The position numbers and the translations under genes are program-made. 64,000 bases of DNA, taken from contig NZ_BMQY01000011.1 of NCBI RefSeq assembly GCF_014648355.1, forward strand, positions 1-64,000, in the 5' to 3' direction. This stretch comes from Couchioplanes azureus (GTDB lineage Bacteria > Actinomycetota > Actinomycetes > Mycobacteriales > Micromonosporaceae). Below the pieces are notes generated by a model, which had not been told where the DNA came from, did not search any database, and was given only the letters and a program-made list of their open reading frames with translations. Positions 32,815 through 41,832 of this stretch are shown one piece after another. Each line of letters opens with the position of its first letter. Within the stretch, counting starts at the first letter, position 1.

Positions 32815-33690
32815 TCACACGCGTTCGCGGGTGCCGAGGCCGGGCTGCGGCCGGCTCGGCCGGGAGGCCCGGGGACGCACCGCGGCGGCCACCGCGACGA
32901 CGGCGCCGGTCAGGATGATGACGGCGTACAGGGCGTCGGGCATCGCGCCGACCGCCGCGCCGGCGGCGAAGAAGACCAGCAGGGCGGCGAGGGCCCAGGC
33001 GGTACGTCCCGTGGTGGTGGTGACGCGGGCCGCGAGGAGCAGCAGCGCCACCCCGGCGATCACGAGGGCGACCACGCCGTCGAGCCGCTCGGTGGTCTCC
33101 TTGGCGCCGTGCAGCGGGCTGCCCTCGACCACGAGGTTGGGCACGATCCAGTACCAGGAGAAGGCGAGGATGCCCAGCGTCGAGGCGGCCCGGGCGAGGG
33201 GGCGGCGCTGGGCGCGTTCCGGCGCGTTCTCGACGAGGTCGACGACGTTGTACTGGCTGTAGAGCCGCGGCCGGGTGCGCAGCACGAGGGTGGCCAGCGC
33301 CGCCATCTCCAGGCCGCCGTAGCCGATCAGGCCGGCCAGCAGCACCGAGCCGTCGGTGAACAGCCGGACGCCGACCGCGGGCCCCTCCGGGATCAGGCCG
33401 AACGGGTACGCCATCAGCGGCAGCAGCAGGATCGCGCTGCCCGTCCACGGGCTGAGCACGCGCTCCCGGCTGCCGTCGAGCCACGGCCGCAGCAGGGCCA
33501 CGATGCCGACGAAGGCCGCCGCGACCACCACCAGCCAGGCGATCCCGGCCAGGACGGCCCCGGCGCCGTCCAGCTTGACGATGATCGGCACGAGCCCGGT
33601 GGCGCCGGCCAGGATGCGGAACGCCCGCCCGCCCGGTCCCGCGTCGCGCCCGGTGACGCGTGGCTGCGCGGTGAACATGGTTTCACGCAC
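32815..33690 (-). CDS. Integral membrane protein, unknown
   Basis: 291 residues from GTG 33690, which has an AGAAGGG site seven bases upstream (ATG 33678 is the alternative, 287 residues). Eight hydrophobic helices are visible, with 'GATGLVPIIVKLDGAGAVLAG', 'YPFGLIPEGPAVGVRLF' and 'WYWIVPNLVVEGSPL' between them. No conserved functional motif was recognised. It is divergent from the SchA/CurD-like gene, with 188 bp between them, and could be a boundary gene or part of the polyketide region. Its C-terminal tail is basic and cytoplasmic. Confidence 0.68.
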   Translation of the reverse strand: MRETMFTAQPRVTGRDAGPGGRAFRILAGATGLVPIIVKLDGAGAVLAGIAWLVVVAAAFVGIVALLRPWLDGSRERVLSPWTGSAILLLPLMAYPFGLIPEGPAVGVRLFTDGSVLLAGLIGYGGLEMAALATLVLRTRPRLYSQYNVVDLVENAPERAQRRPLARAASTLGILAFSWYWIVPNLVVEGSPLHGAKETTERLDGVVALVIAGVALLLLAARVTTTTGRTAWALAALLVFFAAGAAVGAMPDALYAVIILTGAVVAVAAAVRPRASRPSRPQPGLGTRERV

Positions 33691-33762
33691 GGCTTCAACC
33701 CTTCTGGAGGAATCGGTGACCTGCCCTCGCCCGCAGGCTGCTCCGGCCGGCTGGAACGGGCG

Positions 33763-33791
33763 TCGAGGCGGGCTCGACCGCGGGTTGCGGC
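33763..33791 (+). promoter_or_regulatory. SARP-type heptamer repeats upstream of the SchA/CurD-like gene
   Basis: TCGAGGC (33763), TCGACCG (33774) and TTGCGGC (33785) recur every 11 bp, about 90-115 bp before the SchA/CurD-like start. The first two heptamers also occur in the asnB upstream box read on the minus strand. The format, TCGA-type heptamers with 4-bp spacers, is that described for ActII-ORF4 and DnrI sites. Confidence 0.5.
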
Positions 33792-33878
33792 GGCTGTTCG
33801 AGCGGATTTCCAGCCCTCGTCGACGCGCGCCTGTGAGCGTGCACGGGAGATCCGTCACCACCACGGAGGAGTGCAGGC

Positions 33879-34259
33879 ATGCCTATTGCCGCGATCAGGT
33901 ACGACATCAAGGCGGGTTTCGAGGACGAGATCGCCGCGATCTTCACCGACTACCGGCGTCCGGCCTCCCCGTCGGTGCGCGACGACGACGGCGCCGAGGT
34001 GGCGCGCATCATCGGCACCGCGGTGTTCCTCAAGGAGGACACGATGGTGCGCTTCATCGAGTTCGAGGGCGACATCGAGAGCGTGGCGCGGTTCATGGCC
34101 GAGCAGCCCGGCGTCCGCGAGTTCGAACGCAAGATCGTTCCCTATCTGTCCAAGCCGCGGGACACGGCCACGCCGGAGGGGTTCGTACGGACGTTCACCG
34201 CCAGCGTCATGCGGTGCGTCAGCCACCTCGGTCAGACCCGCCTCAGCACGGCCGGCTGA
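33879..34259 (+). CDS. SchA/CurD-like spore-pigment-cluster protein
   Basis: 126 residues with a GGAGGAG site. The sequence 'VRFIEFEGDIESVARFMAEQPGVREFERKI' and 'VMRCVSHLGQTRLS' match the SchA/CurD domain family (PF04486), named after spore-pigment genes of Streptomyces halstedii and S. cyaneus and equivalent to a whiE ORFI-type gene. The biochemical role is not settled; a ferredoxin-like fold suggests a cyclase or small monooxygenase. It is preceded by SARP-type repeats and followed after 4 bp by a DUF1772 gene, which ties it to the type II PKS operon 12 kb away. Confidence 0.78.
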   Translation: MPIAAIRYDIKAGFEDEIAAIFTDYRRPASPSVRDDDGAEVARIIGTAVFLKEDTMVRFIEFEGDIESVARFMAEQPGVREFERKIVPYLSKPRDTATPEGFVRTFTASVMRCVSHLGQTRLSTAG

Positions 34260-34263
34260 AGCC

Positions 34264-34722
34264 GTGCTGGCGCAGGCACTCCAGGTCGCCGTCCTGGTGG
34301 GCAGCGGGATCGTGGCGGGTGTGCTCTTCGCCGTCGCGCTGAGCACGCTGCCCGCGCTGATCGCGATGCCACCGGGCCGCTACATCTACGCCCAGAGGCT
34401 GCTGGGCCGCAACTGGGACCCGACGATGCCGATCCTCGTGCTCAGCACGATGCTCGCCGACATCGTGCTGGCGGCGATGGCGCCCGGGCCGCGGGGCGCC
34501 GGCCCGCTGTACGCCACCGCCGCGGCTCTGCTCGTGGCGGTCTCGGTGGTCTCGCACTTCGCGAACGTCCCCATCAACCGGCAGGTGCGTGCCCTCGACC
34601 CGGACCACATGCCGGCCGACTGGGCCGACCCTCGCCCGCTGTGGCGCAGGTGGCACCTGCTGCGGACCTCGTGCGCGATCGGCGCGCTGCTGGTCAACGC
34701 CGCGGCGATCGCCGCCGGCTGA
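34264..34722 (+). CDS. DUF1772 (anthrone-oxygenase-like) membrane protein, copy 1
   Basis: 152 residues with four hydrophobic helices and the conserved 'VPINRQVRALDPDHMPADW' loop. Members related to HypC-type anthrone oxygenases and SCO-type tailoring proteins occur in aromatic polyketide clusters. The GTG start lies 4 bp after the SchA/CurD-like stop with no strong site, so it is translationally coupled. It is paralogous to the gene at 51364 inside the PKS operon. Confidence 0.78.
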   Translation: MLAQALQVAVLVGSGIVAGVLFAVALSTLPALIAMPPGRYIYAQRLLGRNWDPTMPILVLSTMLADIVLAAMAPGPRGAGPLYATAAALLVAVSVVSHFANVPINRQVRALDPDHMPADWADPRPLWRRWHLLRTSCAIGALLVNAAAIAAG

Positions 34723-34750
34723 CCGGTGCCGCCGGCCGGCGATCGCCGGA

Positions 34751-34789
34751 CACGATGACGGGCCCGGCGCCGCCGGGCCCATCATCGTG
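34751..34789. terminator. Bidirectional terminator between DUF1772 and multicopper oxidase 1
   Basis: Near-perfect inverted repeat: CACGATGA ... GGGCCCGG at the left and CCGGGCCC ... TCATCGTG at the right, with one mismatched pair and a short loop. It lies between convergent genes, 28 bp after one stop and 3 bp before the other. Confidence 0.8.
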
Positions 34790-34792
34790 CGC

Positions 34793-36313
34793 TCAGCCGT
34801 GGTGGTGCCCGGCGGCGATCACCAGGGGCACCCGCGCCTCGGTACCGGGCTCGACGAGCACGAACTGGCCCATCATGCCTTTGTCCTCGTGGCGCAGGAT
34901 GTGGCAGTGGAACATGTACGGCGAGCTCGGATCGGTGTAGTGGCCGAACTGGACCGCCAGCCGCACCTTCGCCTTCTTCGGCACGAACACCGTGTCCTTC
35001 GGGCCGGCCTGGTACGCCGGCGGCGGCGCGCCGTTGACGTCCAGCACGCGGAACGCCACCTCGTGGATGTGGAAGTTGTGCGCGTACGTGGTGTTGTCGA
35101 TCTCCCAGATCTCCAGGGCACCGGCGGGGACGACCTCGTCGATGCGGTTCATGTCCATGTCCTTGTCGTTGATCTCGGACCCGGACAGGGAGAACGTGCG
35201 GACCCGGGCGCCGGCGGGCGGCGCCACGGTGGCGGTGCCGCCGAGCGTCGCGGGGAGCGCGGGGGAGGAGGACAGCCTCGCCGCCGCCACGATCTTCACG
35301 AGGCGGAAGTCCTCCTCCTCGATGTCGTTGGCCTTCTGCGAGTCCTCGCCCTTGCTGTCCATGACGACGCTCTCACCGGCGGCGAAGCGGACCACGATCT
35401 CGTACCGCTCGCCCGGGCTGATCTTGACCCGGTCGACGGCGACCGGCTTCTCCAGCGGGCCGGCGTCGTTGCCGACCACGTGGAACTGGCGGTCGTCGGC
35501 GAAGCCCACCCGGTAGACGCGGGCGTTGGACGCGTTGAGCAGGCGGAACCGGACCAGCTCGGTCCTCACGTCGAGGAACGGGTCGTACGTGCCGTTGACC
35601 AGGATGGTGTCGCCGAGCATGCCGAAGGTGCCGCCGTCGACGCGGAAGGTGTCGAGCTGCCCGTCGCCGGAGAACTTCTTGTCCTGGATGATCAGCGGGA
35701 TGTCGTCCACGCCGTACTCGTCGGGCAGGTCCGGGCCGTTCGGGTCGTCGATGAGGAAGAGGCCGGCCAGCCCGCGGTAGACGTGCATGGCGGTCTTCTC
35801 GTGCAGGTGCGGGTGGAACCAGGAGGTCATGCCGGGCTGGTCGATGGTCCACTCGGGCGCCCAGGTGGCGCCCGGCTCGATCATCTGGTGCGGGCCGCCG
35901 TCCATCTTGGCGGGCAGGCGCATGCCGTGCCAGTGCAGCGTGCTGGTCTCGGGGAGGCGGTTGGTGACCTTCATCCGCACCTTGTCGCCCCGCGACGCGC
36001 GCACCGTCGGCCCGAGGTAGGCGCCGTCGATGCCCCAGGTGTCGGTGGTCTTGCCCGGCAGGAACTCGGAGCGCCCGCCGGGCTGCAGGGTCAGGGCGAA
36101 GGTCTTCACGCCGTCCGCGCCGGTCTCGGGCTTGGCCAGCGGCGGGATCCGCAGCCGGTTGGTGAAGGCGGAACCGCCGCCACCGCCGCCACTCTTGGAG
36201 GATGCTGACGAACAGGCGCCCAGAACGGCACTCACGCCGCTGAGGGCAGCCAGGGAAAGGACACTTCTGCGCTTCACGGGAGCAATTGTGGCACGGGTGC
36301 GTGCGGGGTTCAT
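34793..36313 (-). CDS. Multicopper oxidase 1 (CotA-like lipoprotein)
   Basis: 506 residues from ATG 36313 (AGGGGA site). The N terminus has a twin-arginine-type KRRSVLSLAA core and a lipobox VLGAC, so it is probably exported folded and lipid-anchored. All four copper motifs are present: LHWHG, WFHPHLHE, HNFHIHE and HCHILRHEDKGMM. It resembles bacterial laccase/CotA and bilirubin-oxidase-like enzymes that oxidise phenols with O2. It has its own promoter region with a GTACATC palindrome shared with the asnB operon, and its own terminator. A role in coupling or darkening an aromatic polyketide is inferred from location. Confidence 0.92.
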   Translation of the reverse strand: MNPARTRATIAPVKRRSVLSLAALSGVSAVLGACSSASSKSGGGGGGSAFTNRLRIPPLAKPETGADGVKTFALTLQPGGRSEFLPGKTTDTWGIDGAYLGPTVRASRGDKVRMKVTNRLPETSTLHWHGMRLPAKMDGGPHQMIEPGATWAPEWTIDQPGMTSWFHPHLHEKTAMHVYRGLAGLFLIDDPNGPDLPDEYGVDDIPLIIQDKKFSGDGQLDTFRVDGGTFGMLGDTILVNGTYDPFLDVRTELVRFRLLNASNARVYRVGFADDRQFHVVGNDAGPLEKPVAVDRVKISPGERYEIVVRFAAGESVVMDSKGEDSQKANDIEEEDFRLVKIVAAARLSSSPALPATLGGTATVAPPAGARVRTFSLSGSEINDKDMDMNRIDEVVPAGALEIWEIDNTTYAHNFHIHEVAFRVLDVNGAPPPAYQAGPKDTVFVPKKAKVRLAVQFGHYTDPSSPYMFHCHILRHEDKGMMGQFVLVEPGTEARVPLVIAAGHHHG

Positions 36314-36435
36314 CAGGTGATTTCCCCTAGGTTCCCCCATCATGCTCCAGATGTATCCGCCGGGCGGTGATCGACTCATGTATCCCCAGGTCAGAGCGGT
36401 GTTGGCGGGGGTGGTCGACGCGATGTTCATGGCGC

Positions 36436-36453
36436 GTACATCTCGGGATGTAC
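36436..36453. promoter_or_regulatory. Palindrome GTACATC-N4-GATGTAC upstream of multicopper oxidase 1
   Basis: Perfect 7-bp arms around TCGG, 123 bp upstream of the oxidase 1 start. A near-identical element is found at 43956 upstream of the asnB operon. The TACA/TGTA core recalls CopY-type copper operators, but spacing differs and no regulator of that kind is in the window. Confidence 0.55.
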
Positions 36454-36565
36454 CTTTCTGATAATGGTTGCGACCGCGGATGTAGCGGGACGTGAGTCCG
36501 CGGCCCGATGCGCCGGACGGCATTGCCGGAGAGAATAACGGAAGTCTTTACTGAAACCCCCGGAA

Positions 36566-36609
36566 ACAGAAGCGTGCGGTGCCGGGCGACCGGCACCGCA
36601 CGCTTCTGT
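36566..36609 (-). terminator. Strong terminator of the asnB-oxidase operon
   Basis: A perfect 20-bp stem closed by a GCGA tetraloop (GNRA type), 9 bp beyond the stop of oxidase 2 in the minus direction. It is the most stable hairpin I found here and should isolate the operon from oxidase 1. Confidence 0.9.
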
Positions 36610-36618
36610 CGGACAGGG

Positions 36619-38205
36619 TCAGGAGACCTGGAAGTTGGCCATCATCGCCATGTCCTCGTGCTCGAGGTTGTGGCAGTGCAGCATGAACTTGCCGGTGTAG
36701 TCGTCGAAGCGGGTGACGACCCGCACGGTGTTGTTGGGCGTCAGCCGGACGGTGTCCTTCCAGCCGGCGTCCTCCGGCTCGAGGCCGCCGCCGCGCCCGA
36801 TCACCTGGAACGGGTTGAGGTGCACGTGCACCGGGTGGTGGGTCGAGGAGCGGAACTCCCAGATCTCGAGGGTGCCGAGCCGGGGGTCGGCCATGATGTG
36901 GTCGGTCGAGAACATCCGGTCGTTGATGACGTGGACCTCCTTGCCGTCACGGCGGGTGCTGAGCAGGTTGAAGGTCCGCGTCCGTACGGCCCGGGCCGGG
37001 TCGAGCCGTTCCACCGTGGAGAGCTGGGCGGGGATCTGCGAGCCGTCCGAGGCGGGGCCGGTCACCCGGAACTGCATGATCTGCTTGGTGGAGCCGTCGC
37101 CCAGCGAGTTCGTCATGACCACCTTGGTGCCCGCGGCGTACTTGCTGAAGTCGACGATGACGTCGAAGCGCTCGCCCGGCACCATGTAGATCGACGACAT
37201 CGGCTGGGGCGCGGCGAGCAGGCCGCCGTCGCTGCCGATCTGGGTGAACGGCTCGCCGTCGCCCGAGGGGTCCGGGCTGAGCGAGACCCGGTAGCGGCGC
37301 GAGTTGGAGGCGTTGAGCAGGCGCAGCCGGTACTTCACCTGCTTGACCTCGTGGAACGGCCACGGCACGCCGTTGACCAGGATGACGTCGCCCTGCACGC
37401 CGTTCGGGTTGACGGTCAGGCCGGGCTCGTGCAGCGTCGGGTCCGCGGACGGGTAGGTGAACTGGCCGTTCGCGTCGAACGACCGATCCATGATCATCAA
37501 GGGGAGCTCGCGGTCGCCGTCCGGCAGCGGCAGCGCATCGTCCACGCCGTCGCGCACGATGTAGAAGCCCGCCAGCCCGCGCCACACCTGCGGGCCGGTG
37601 AAGTCCATCCGATGGTCGTGATACCAGAGGGTGGCCGCACGCTGCCGGTTCGGATAGACGTAGTCGCGCGTGCCCTGCCGCACGTCTCCGGACATGGTGG
37701 CGCCGTGGCCGGCGTGCCCGCGGTGGCTGGGCGCGACCGGCCAGCCGCCCACCGGCAGGATGAGGTCGGTCGCGTAGCCGTCGCTGTCGGCCGGCGTGTG
37801 GCCGCCGTGCAGGTGCGTGACGGTCGGCACCGGGAGCTGGTTGGTGGTGGTGACGACGACCCGGCGGCCGCTGCGCGCCTCGATCGTCGGCCCCGGGAAG
37901 CTGCCCTCGTAGCTGAAGACGCGGGTGCTCATCCCGGGCAGGATGGTGAGGTCGGCCTCCCGGGCCGTGACGCTGTAGTAGTCGGTGGTGCCGTCCGTAC
38001 GGGTCGGGCGCAGCACGGGCGGGAACTTCAACGGCAGCGAGAACTGCGCGGGCAGCGCCGCCTGGTTCGCTATCCGGGTGAAACCGGGATCCGGCGTGGC
38101 GTGGACCTTCTTGCCGGGCTGGTCGCGAAACGCGACGAACGGCAGCGCCGCGGCGGCCGCGCCGCCGAGCACACCGCCGATCACCGTTCTTCTGCTGGGT
38201 GACAT
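36619..38205 (-). CDS. Multicopper oxidase 2 (spore-coat/bilirubin-oxidase type)
   Basis: 528 residues from ATG 38205, with a GGGGAGG site. A Tat-type signal (SPSRRTVIGGVLGGAAAAAL) indicates export after cytoplasmic folding. Copper ligands: THLHGG, LWYHDHRMD, HPVHVHL and HCHNLEHEDMAMM. The long first cupredoxin with 'GYATDLILPVGGWPVAPSHR' resembles the CotA/phenoxazinone-synthase side of the family. It is last in the asnB-oxidase 3-MFS-oxidase 2 operon. Phenoxazinone synthase makes a natural-product chromophore, so a biosynthetic role is credible here but unproven. Confidence 0.93.
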   Translation of the reverse strand: MSPSRRTVIGGVLGGAAAAALPFVAFRDQPGKKVHATPDPGFTRIANQAALPAQFSLPLKFPPVLRPTRTDGTTDYYSVTAREADLTILPGMSTRVFSYEGSFPGPTIEARSGRRVVVTTTNQLPVPTVTHLHGGHTPADSDGYATDLILPVGGWPVAPSHRGHAGHGATMSGDVRQGTRDYVYPNRQRAATLWYHDHRMDFTGPQVWRGLAGFYIVRDGVDDALPLPDGDRELPLMIMDRSFDANGQFTYPSADPTLHEPGLTVNPNGVQGDVILVNGVPWPFHEVKQVKYRLRLLNASNSRRYRVSLSPDPSGDGEPFTQIGSDGGLLAAPQPMSSIYMVPGERFDVIVDFSKYAAGTKVVMTNSLGDGSTKQIMQFRVTGPASDGSQIPAQLSTVERLDPARAVRTRTFNLLSTRRDGKEVHVINDRMFSTDHIMADPRLGTLEIWEFRSSTHHPVHVHLNPFQVIGRGGGLEPEDAGWKDTVRLTPNNTVRVVTRFDDYTGKFMLHCHNLEHEDMAMMANFQVS

Positions 38206-38240
38206 CGAATCCTCCCCTGTATGGACGTGTCGTACGGAAG

Positions 38241-39716
38241 TCAGGTGGAACGGCGGGCGGGCCCGGGCAGGAAGCGCTGCAGGATCACCGCCACGGCCAG
38301 GAAGCAGGTCACGTGGCTGATCAGCGTCAGGGCCATCACCCGGGTGTAGTGCGCCGCGGAGTCCGAGCCCCCGAGCAGGCCGTAGAAGACCGCGCCGACG
38401 ATCGCCACTCCCAGCGCGGCGCCGACCTGGGTGAGCATCCCGAACACGCCGGAGGCCGAACCGACGTCCGCCTTCGGGACGTCGGTGAGGGTCAGGTTGT
38501 AGAGCGGCGGGCTCAGCATGCCCTGGCCCAGGCCGCCCAGGGCGAGGCAGCCGGCGACGACCCAGGTGGGCGCCGGCTCGCCGCGCAGCCCGAGGGTCAG
38601 GCCCAGGGTGGCCGTCGCCACCGCCATCACCACCGCCCCGGCCACCAGCATCGGCCGGCCCACCCGGCGGGCGAGCGGCACCGTCGCGCCGGAGGCGACG
38701 GCGGCCGCGAGCGCCCAGGCGGCCGTGACGATGCCGATCCGCTCGGGCGCGTACCCGAGCCCGGTCTGCAGGTAGACGACGAACACCAGGAAGAACGACG
38801 ACACGCCGCCGATCAGCAGGAAGTTGGCCAGGCCGCCCGCGACGAAGCTGCGCCGGCGGAACAGGCTCATCGCGATCAGCGGGTAGCGGCCGCCGCGGGA
38901 GCGGCGCAGCTGGCGCCGTACGGTCGCGGCGAGCACCGGGACCGCGAGCGCCATCAGCGCGAAGACCCCGGCGGACCAGCCCAGCTCCGGGCCCTGCACG
39001 AGCGGGAAGATCAGCAGCAGCAGGCCGAGCGTGGCCAGGGTCACGCTGCCCATGTCGAGCCGCGGCCGCTGCGGCGAGGCGTCGCCGCGCGGATACCAGC
39101 GCAGGACCGCCGCCACGGTGAAGAGGCCGACCGGCAGGTTGAGCAGGAAGATGGTGCGCCAGCCCAGCCCGCCGAGGTCCGCGGCGAGCAGCAGGCCGCC
39201 CAGCAGCGGGCCGGAGACCGTGGCCAGGGCGATCACGCCGGCCTGGGCCCCCAGGGCGGCGCCGCGCCGCTTGCCGGCGAACAGCAGCACGATGACGGGC
39301 AGCACCTGCGGGGTCAGCGCCGCCGCCGAGGCGCCCTGCCACACCCGGCCGGCGATGAGCACGCCCGGGTCGGTCGCCACGGCGCACAGCGCCGAGGCGG
39401 CCGAGAAGCTGAGCGAGCCGAGCAGGATCATGCGGCGCCGGCCGACGGCGTCGCCGAGCCGGCCGAAGGTGATCAGCAGCAGGGCGAACGGCAGCGTGTA
39501 GCCGGCGAGCATCCACTGCGTCGCCGCGGCGCCGGCCCCCAGACCCTCCTGGATGGACGGCACCGCGACGCTGATCACCATCATGTCGAACGTGTGCAGG
39601 AAACTGCCGGCGAGGACGGCGGACAGCACCAGCCACGGGCGGGCCGGGCCGCCCGTGGCCGGGACTGCGCCGCCCTCGTCGTGCCGGGGCCGTGCGGGTG
39701 CGGTCGTCACGGTCAC
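38241..39716 (-). CDS. DHA2-type (EmrB/QacA) MFS exporter
   Basis: 491 residues with about 14 transmembrane helices. The motif 'LLLITFGRLGDAVGRRRM' lies in the first cytoplasmic loop and 'AGRVWQGASAAALTPQVLP' matches the antiporter motif C region. GTG 39716 overlaps the oxidase 3 stop (GTGA). Such proton antiporters export polyketides and confer self-resistance. Its place between two extracytoplasmic oxidases suggests it delivers the substrate they act on. Confidence 0.9.
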   Translation of the reverse strand: MTVTTAPARPRHDEGGAVPATGGPARPWLVLSAVLAGSFLHTFDMMVISVAVPSIQEGLGAGAAATQWMLAGYTLPFALLLITFGRLGDAVGRRRMILLGSLSFSAASALCAVATDPGVLIAGRVWQGASAAALTPQVLPVIVLLFAGKRRGAALGAQAGVIALATVSGPLLGGLLLAADLGGLGWRTIFLLNLPVGLFTVAAVLRWYPRGDASPQRPRLDMGSVTLATLGLLLLIFPLVQGPELGWSAGVFALMALAVPVLAATVRRQLRRSRGGRYPLIAMSLFRRRSFVAGGLANFLLIGGVSSFFLVFVVYLQTGLGYAPERIGIVTAAWALAAAVASGATVPLARRVGRPMLVAGAVVMAVATATLGLTLGLRGEPAPTWVVAGCLALGGLGQGMLSPPLYNLTLTDVPKADVGSASGVFGMLTQVGAALGVAIVGAVFYGLLGGSDSAAHYTRVMALTLISHVTCFLAVAVILQRFLPGPARRST

Positions 39717-41785
39717 TCCGGCTGGTTCGGCGTGTCGGTGCCGGCCTGGAAGGGCGTCGTCCAGCCCTCGTAGCTCAGGTGCATCACCATGCCGATCGCG
39801 GCGTGGTCCAGGTTGTGGCAGTGGTCCATCCAGAGGCCCGGGTTGTCCGCCCGGAACATGACCTCCGCCGTCTCCCCAGGGCGGACCAGCACCGTGTCGA
39901 GCCACTGCGGGCTTCCGGACGCGGGCACGCCGTTGCGGGAGAGCATGAGCACGTGGTGGCCGTGCAGGTGCATCGGGTGGTCGAGGAAGCTGCGGTTGAC
40001 GAACCGCACCTTCACGATGTCGCCCTCGCGGACCACGGTCGGCGGGACGTCCGGGAAGAGCTTGCCGTTGACGGTGAACACCATGTGGAAGCCGCCGTCG
40101 AAGAAGCCGAAGTGGTTGTCCAGGACCCATTCGACGGTCTGCGAGGGCTTGGTGTCGCGGCCGAACGGCGTCGGGGCGGGCGTACCGTAGCTGTCGGTGT
40201 CGAGCTTCTCGCCCGTGACGTCGGCCGCACGGTCGCCGGCACCGTCCGGGGTGAACAGCACGCCCTTGTCCGGGAAGTTGGTGGCCGCCAGCCGGACCGG
40301 TGCGGCCGGCATGGTGAACTCCACGTCGTTGCGGGCGCCGCCGCCCAGCTCCAGCAGCTTGCCGGTGACCTCGCCGGGGCCGTTGACCGCGTTGCCGTCG
40401 ATGCCCACCAGCCGGAACGGTGTGCCGGTCAGCGCGAACGTCCGCGACAGGCTGTCGGTGTTGATCAGCCGCAGCCGTACCCTGGTGCCCGGCGCGATCG
40501 TCGTGCGCTCGAGCCGGTCGCTGCCGTTGATGGTCTGGATCTGGCCCTTGAAGGTGTGCAGCACCACGGGGAGGTCGGTGACCGCCGCCTCGGGGCCCCG
40601 GGGCGGATCGACGATGAACGCCCCGTAGAGCCCGGCGCGGACCTGCTCCGAGGAGACCTGGTGCGAGTGGTACCAGTACGAGCCGACGTCCGGCGCCCGG
40701 AAGCGGTAGACGTGCCGGCCGCCCGGCGGGACCGCGTCCTGGGTCAGCCCGGGCACGCCGTCCTCGGCGTTGGGCACGTCGACGCCGTGCCAGTGCAGCG
40801 ACACGCCGGCCTCGACGTCCTGGTTGACGAGCTCCACCTCGACGAGCTCGTTCTGGGTGACCCGCAGCAGCGGCCCCGGCACGGTGCCGTTGTAGGTCCA
40901 GCCGTCGACCTTCCCCCCGCCCGGCAGCGTGAGCTGTGCCTTGCGCGCGGTGAGAGTGAACTTCTTGTCGGGCTTGCCGTCGCGGGGCCCGGTGAGCGCG
41001 GTGATGGAGCGCCCGCTCGGGGTGTCGTGCGCCACGTGGGTGACGCCGCCGCTGCCGTGCCCGGCCCCGGCCGCCGTGGCCTTTCCGTGGTCGGTCATGT
41101 TGTAGCTGCCCGGCAGCTTGCTGGAGGTGGCCGACCAGACGATCCCGAGCACGGTGACCGCGGCGAACGCGGCGACGACGGCGCCGGCCCGCGCGGCGCG
41201 GACGCCGAGCGCGGGCCGGGTGCCGGTGGCGATCCACGCCGCGGTGCGGCGCAGCTTGACCACCTGCCACGCGGCGGCGAGCAGGAACAGGCCGTAGTAG
41301 AGCGCGATGTCGTCGCCGAGCCCGGGAACCGGCTGCTTGAAGAAGCCCAGCCACAGCGCGAACGCGCCGCCGACGGCGGTGAGCCGCGGTGGCAGGGCGA
41401 CCTTCAGGTCCGTCAGCGCCGCGCGCCGCGCCGGTGACGGCTGCGTCCCGTCCGCCTCGCGGGCCGCGCGACGCCACCGCAGGACGGCGGGCAGCGTCCA
41501 CACGTACGTGAGGACGGCCGGGACGATCACCATCGGCAGGGCGAACACCACGTAGTTCGCGCCGAACTCCCAGCCGTACGAGAGGAACAGCGCGATGAGC
41601 GCGGCCTTCGCCAGCGCGGGGATGCCCGCGACGAGCAGGAGCACCGCCGTCCCGACACCGCGGGACGCGGTCCTCTTCCGCTCGGTGTGCTGCGTCAGGC
41701 GCCCGAGCCACCATGAAGCCCACGCCCAGAGGACGATGAGCGCGACGCCGACCGAGGTGTCGGCGCCCAGCCAGGCCTCGAACAT
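39713..41785 (-). CDS. Multicopper oxidase 3 fused to an N-terminal multi-pass membrane domain
   Basis: 690 residues from ATG 41785 (AAAGGA site). The first ~235 residues hold about six transmembrane helices ('VALIVLWAWASWWLGRL', 'ALYYGLFLLAAAWQVV'). From about residue 270 there is a cupredoxin oxidase with LHWHG, YWYHSHQ, HPMHLHGH and DHCHNLDHAAIGMVMH. The membrane part probably tethers the oxidase to the outer face of the membrane and may handle electrons or copper. This architecture differs from the two Tat-exported oxidases nearby. It follows asnB by 47 bp and is followed by the exporter. Confidence 0.9.
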   Translation of the reverse strand: MFEAWLGADTSVGVALIVLWAWASWWLGRLTQHTERKRTASRGVGTAVLLLVAGIPALAKAALIALFLSYGWEFGANYVVFALPMVIVPAVLTYVWTLPAVLRWRRAAREADGTQPSPARRAALTDLKVALPPRLTAVGGAFALWLGFFKQPVPGLGDDIALYYGLFLLAAAWQVVKLRRTAAWIATGTRPALGVRAARAGAVVAAFAAVTVLGIVWSATSSKLPGSYNMTDHGKATAAGAGHGSGGVTHVAHDTPSGRSITALTGPRDGKPDKKFTLTARKAQLTLPGGGKVDGWTYNGTVPGPLLRVTQNELVEVELVNQDVEAGVSLHWHGVDVPNAEDGVPGLTQDAVPPGGRHVYRFRAPDVGSYWYHSHQVSSEQVRAGLYGAFIVDPPRGPEAAVTDLPVVLHTFKGQIQTINGSDRLERTTIAPGTRVRLRLINTDSLSRTFALTGTPFRLVGIDGNAVNGPGEVTGKLLELGGGARNDVEFTMPAAPVRLAATNFPDKGVLFTPDGAGDRAADVTGEKLDTDSYGTPAPTPFGRDTKPSQTVEWVLDNHFGFFDGGFHMVFTVNGKLFPDVPPTVVREGDIVKVRFVNRSFLDHPMHLHGHHVLMLSRNGVPASGSPQWLDTVLVRPGETAEVMFRADNPGLWMDHCHNLDHAAIGMVMHLSYEGWTTPFQAGTDTPNQPE

Positions 41786-41832
41786 CGGAAACTGTCCTTT
41801 CGGTTGGTGACGGTGAAAGCGGCCGGGTGGCC

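Larger units (their letters stand above)
36314..36618. other. Intergenic region between multicopper oxidases 1 and 2
   Basis: 305 bp without a supportable gene. It holds the terminator of the oxidase 2 operon near its right end and, upstream of oxidase 1, a 7-bp-arm palindrome, with an AT-rich stretch (TTTCTGATAATGG) beside it that could carry promoter elements for the minus strand. Confidence 0.65.

Noticed and set aside
33691..33878. Isolated TCGA words in many GC-rich stretches
   Set aside because: TCGA alone is frequent. Only sets with three or more heptamers, or two shared heptamers, in 11-bp phase were kept; others such as TCGAGCG at 33798 were left out.
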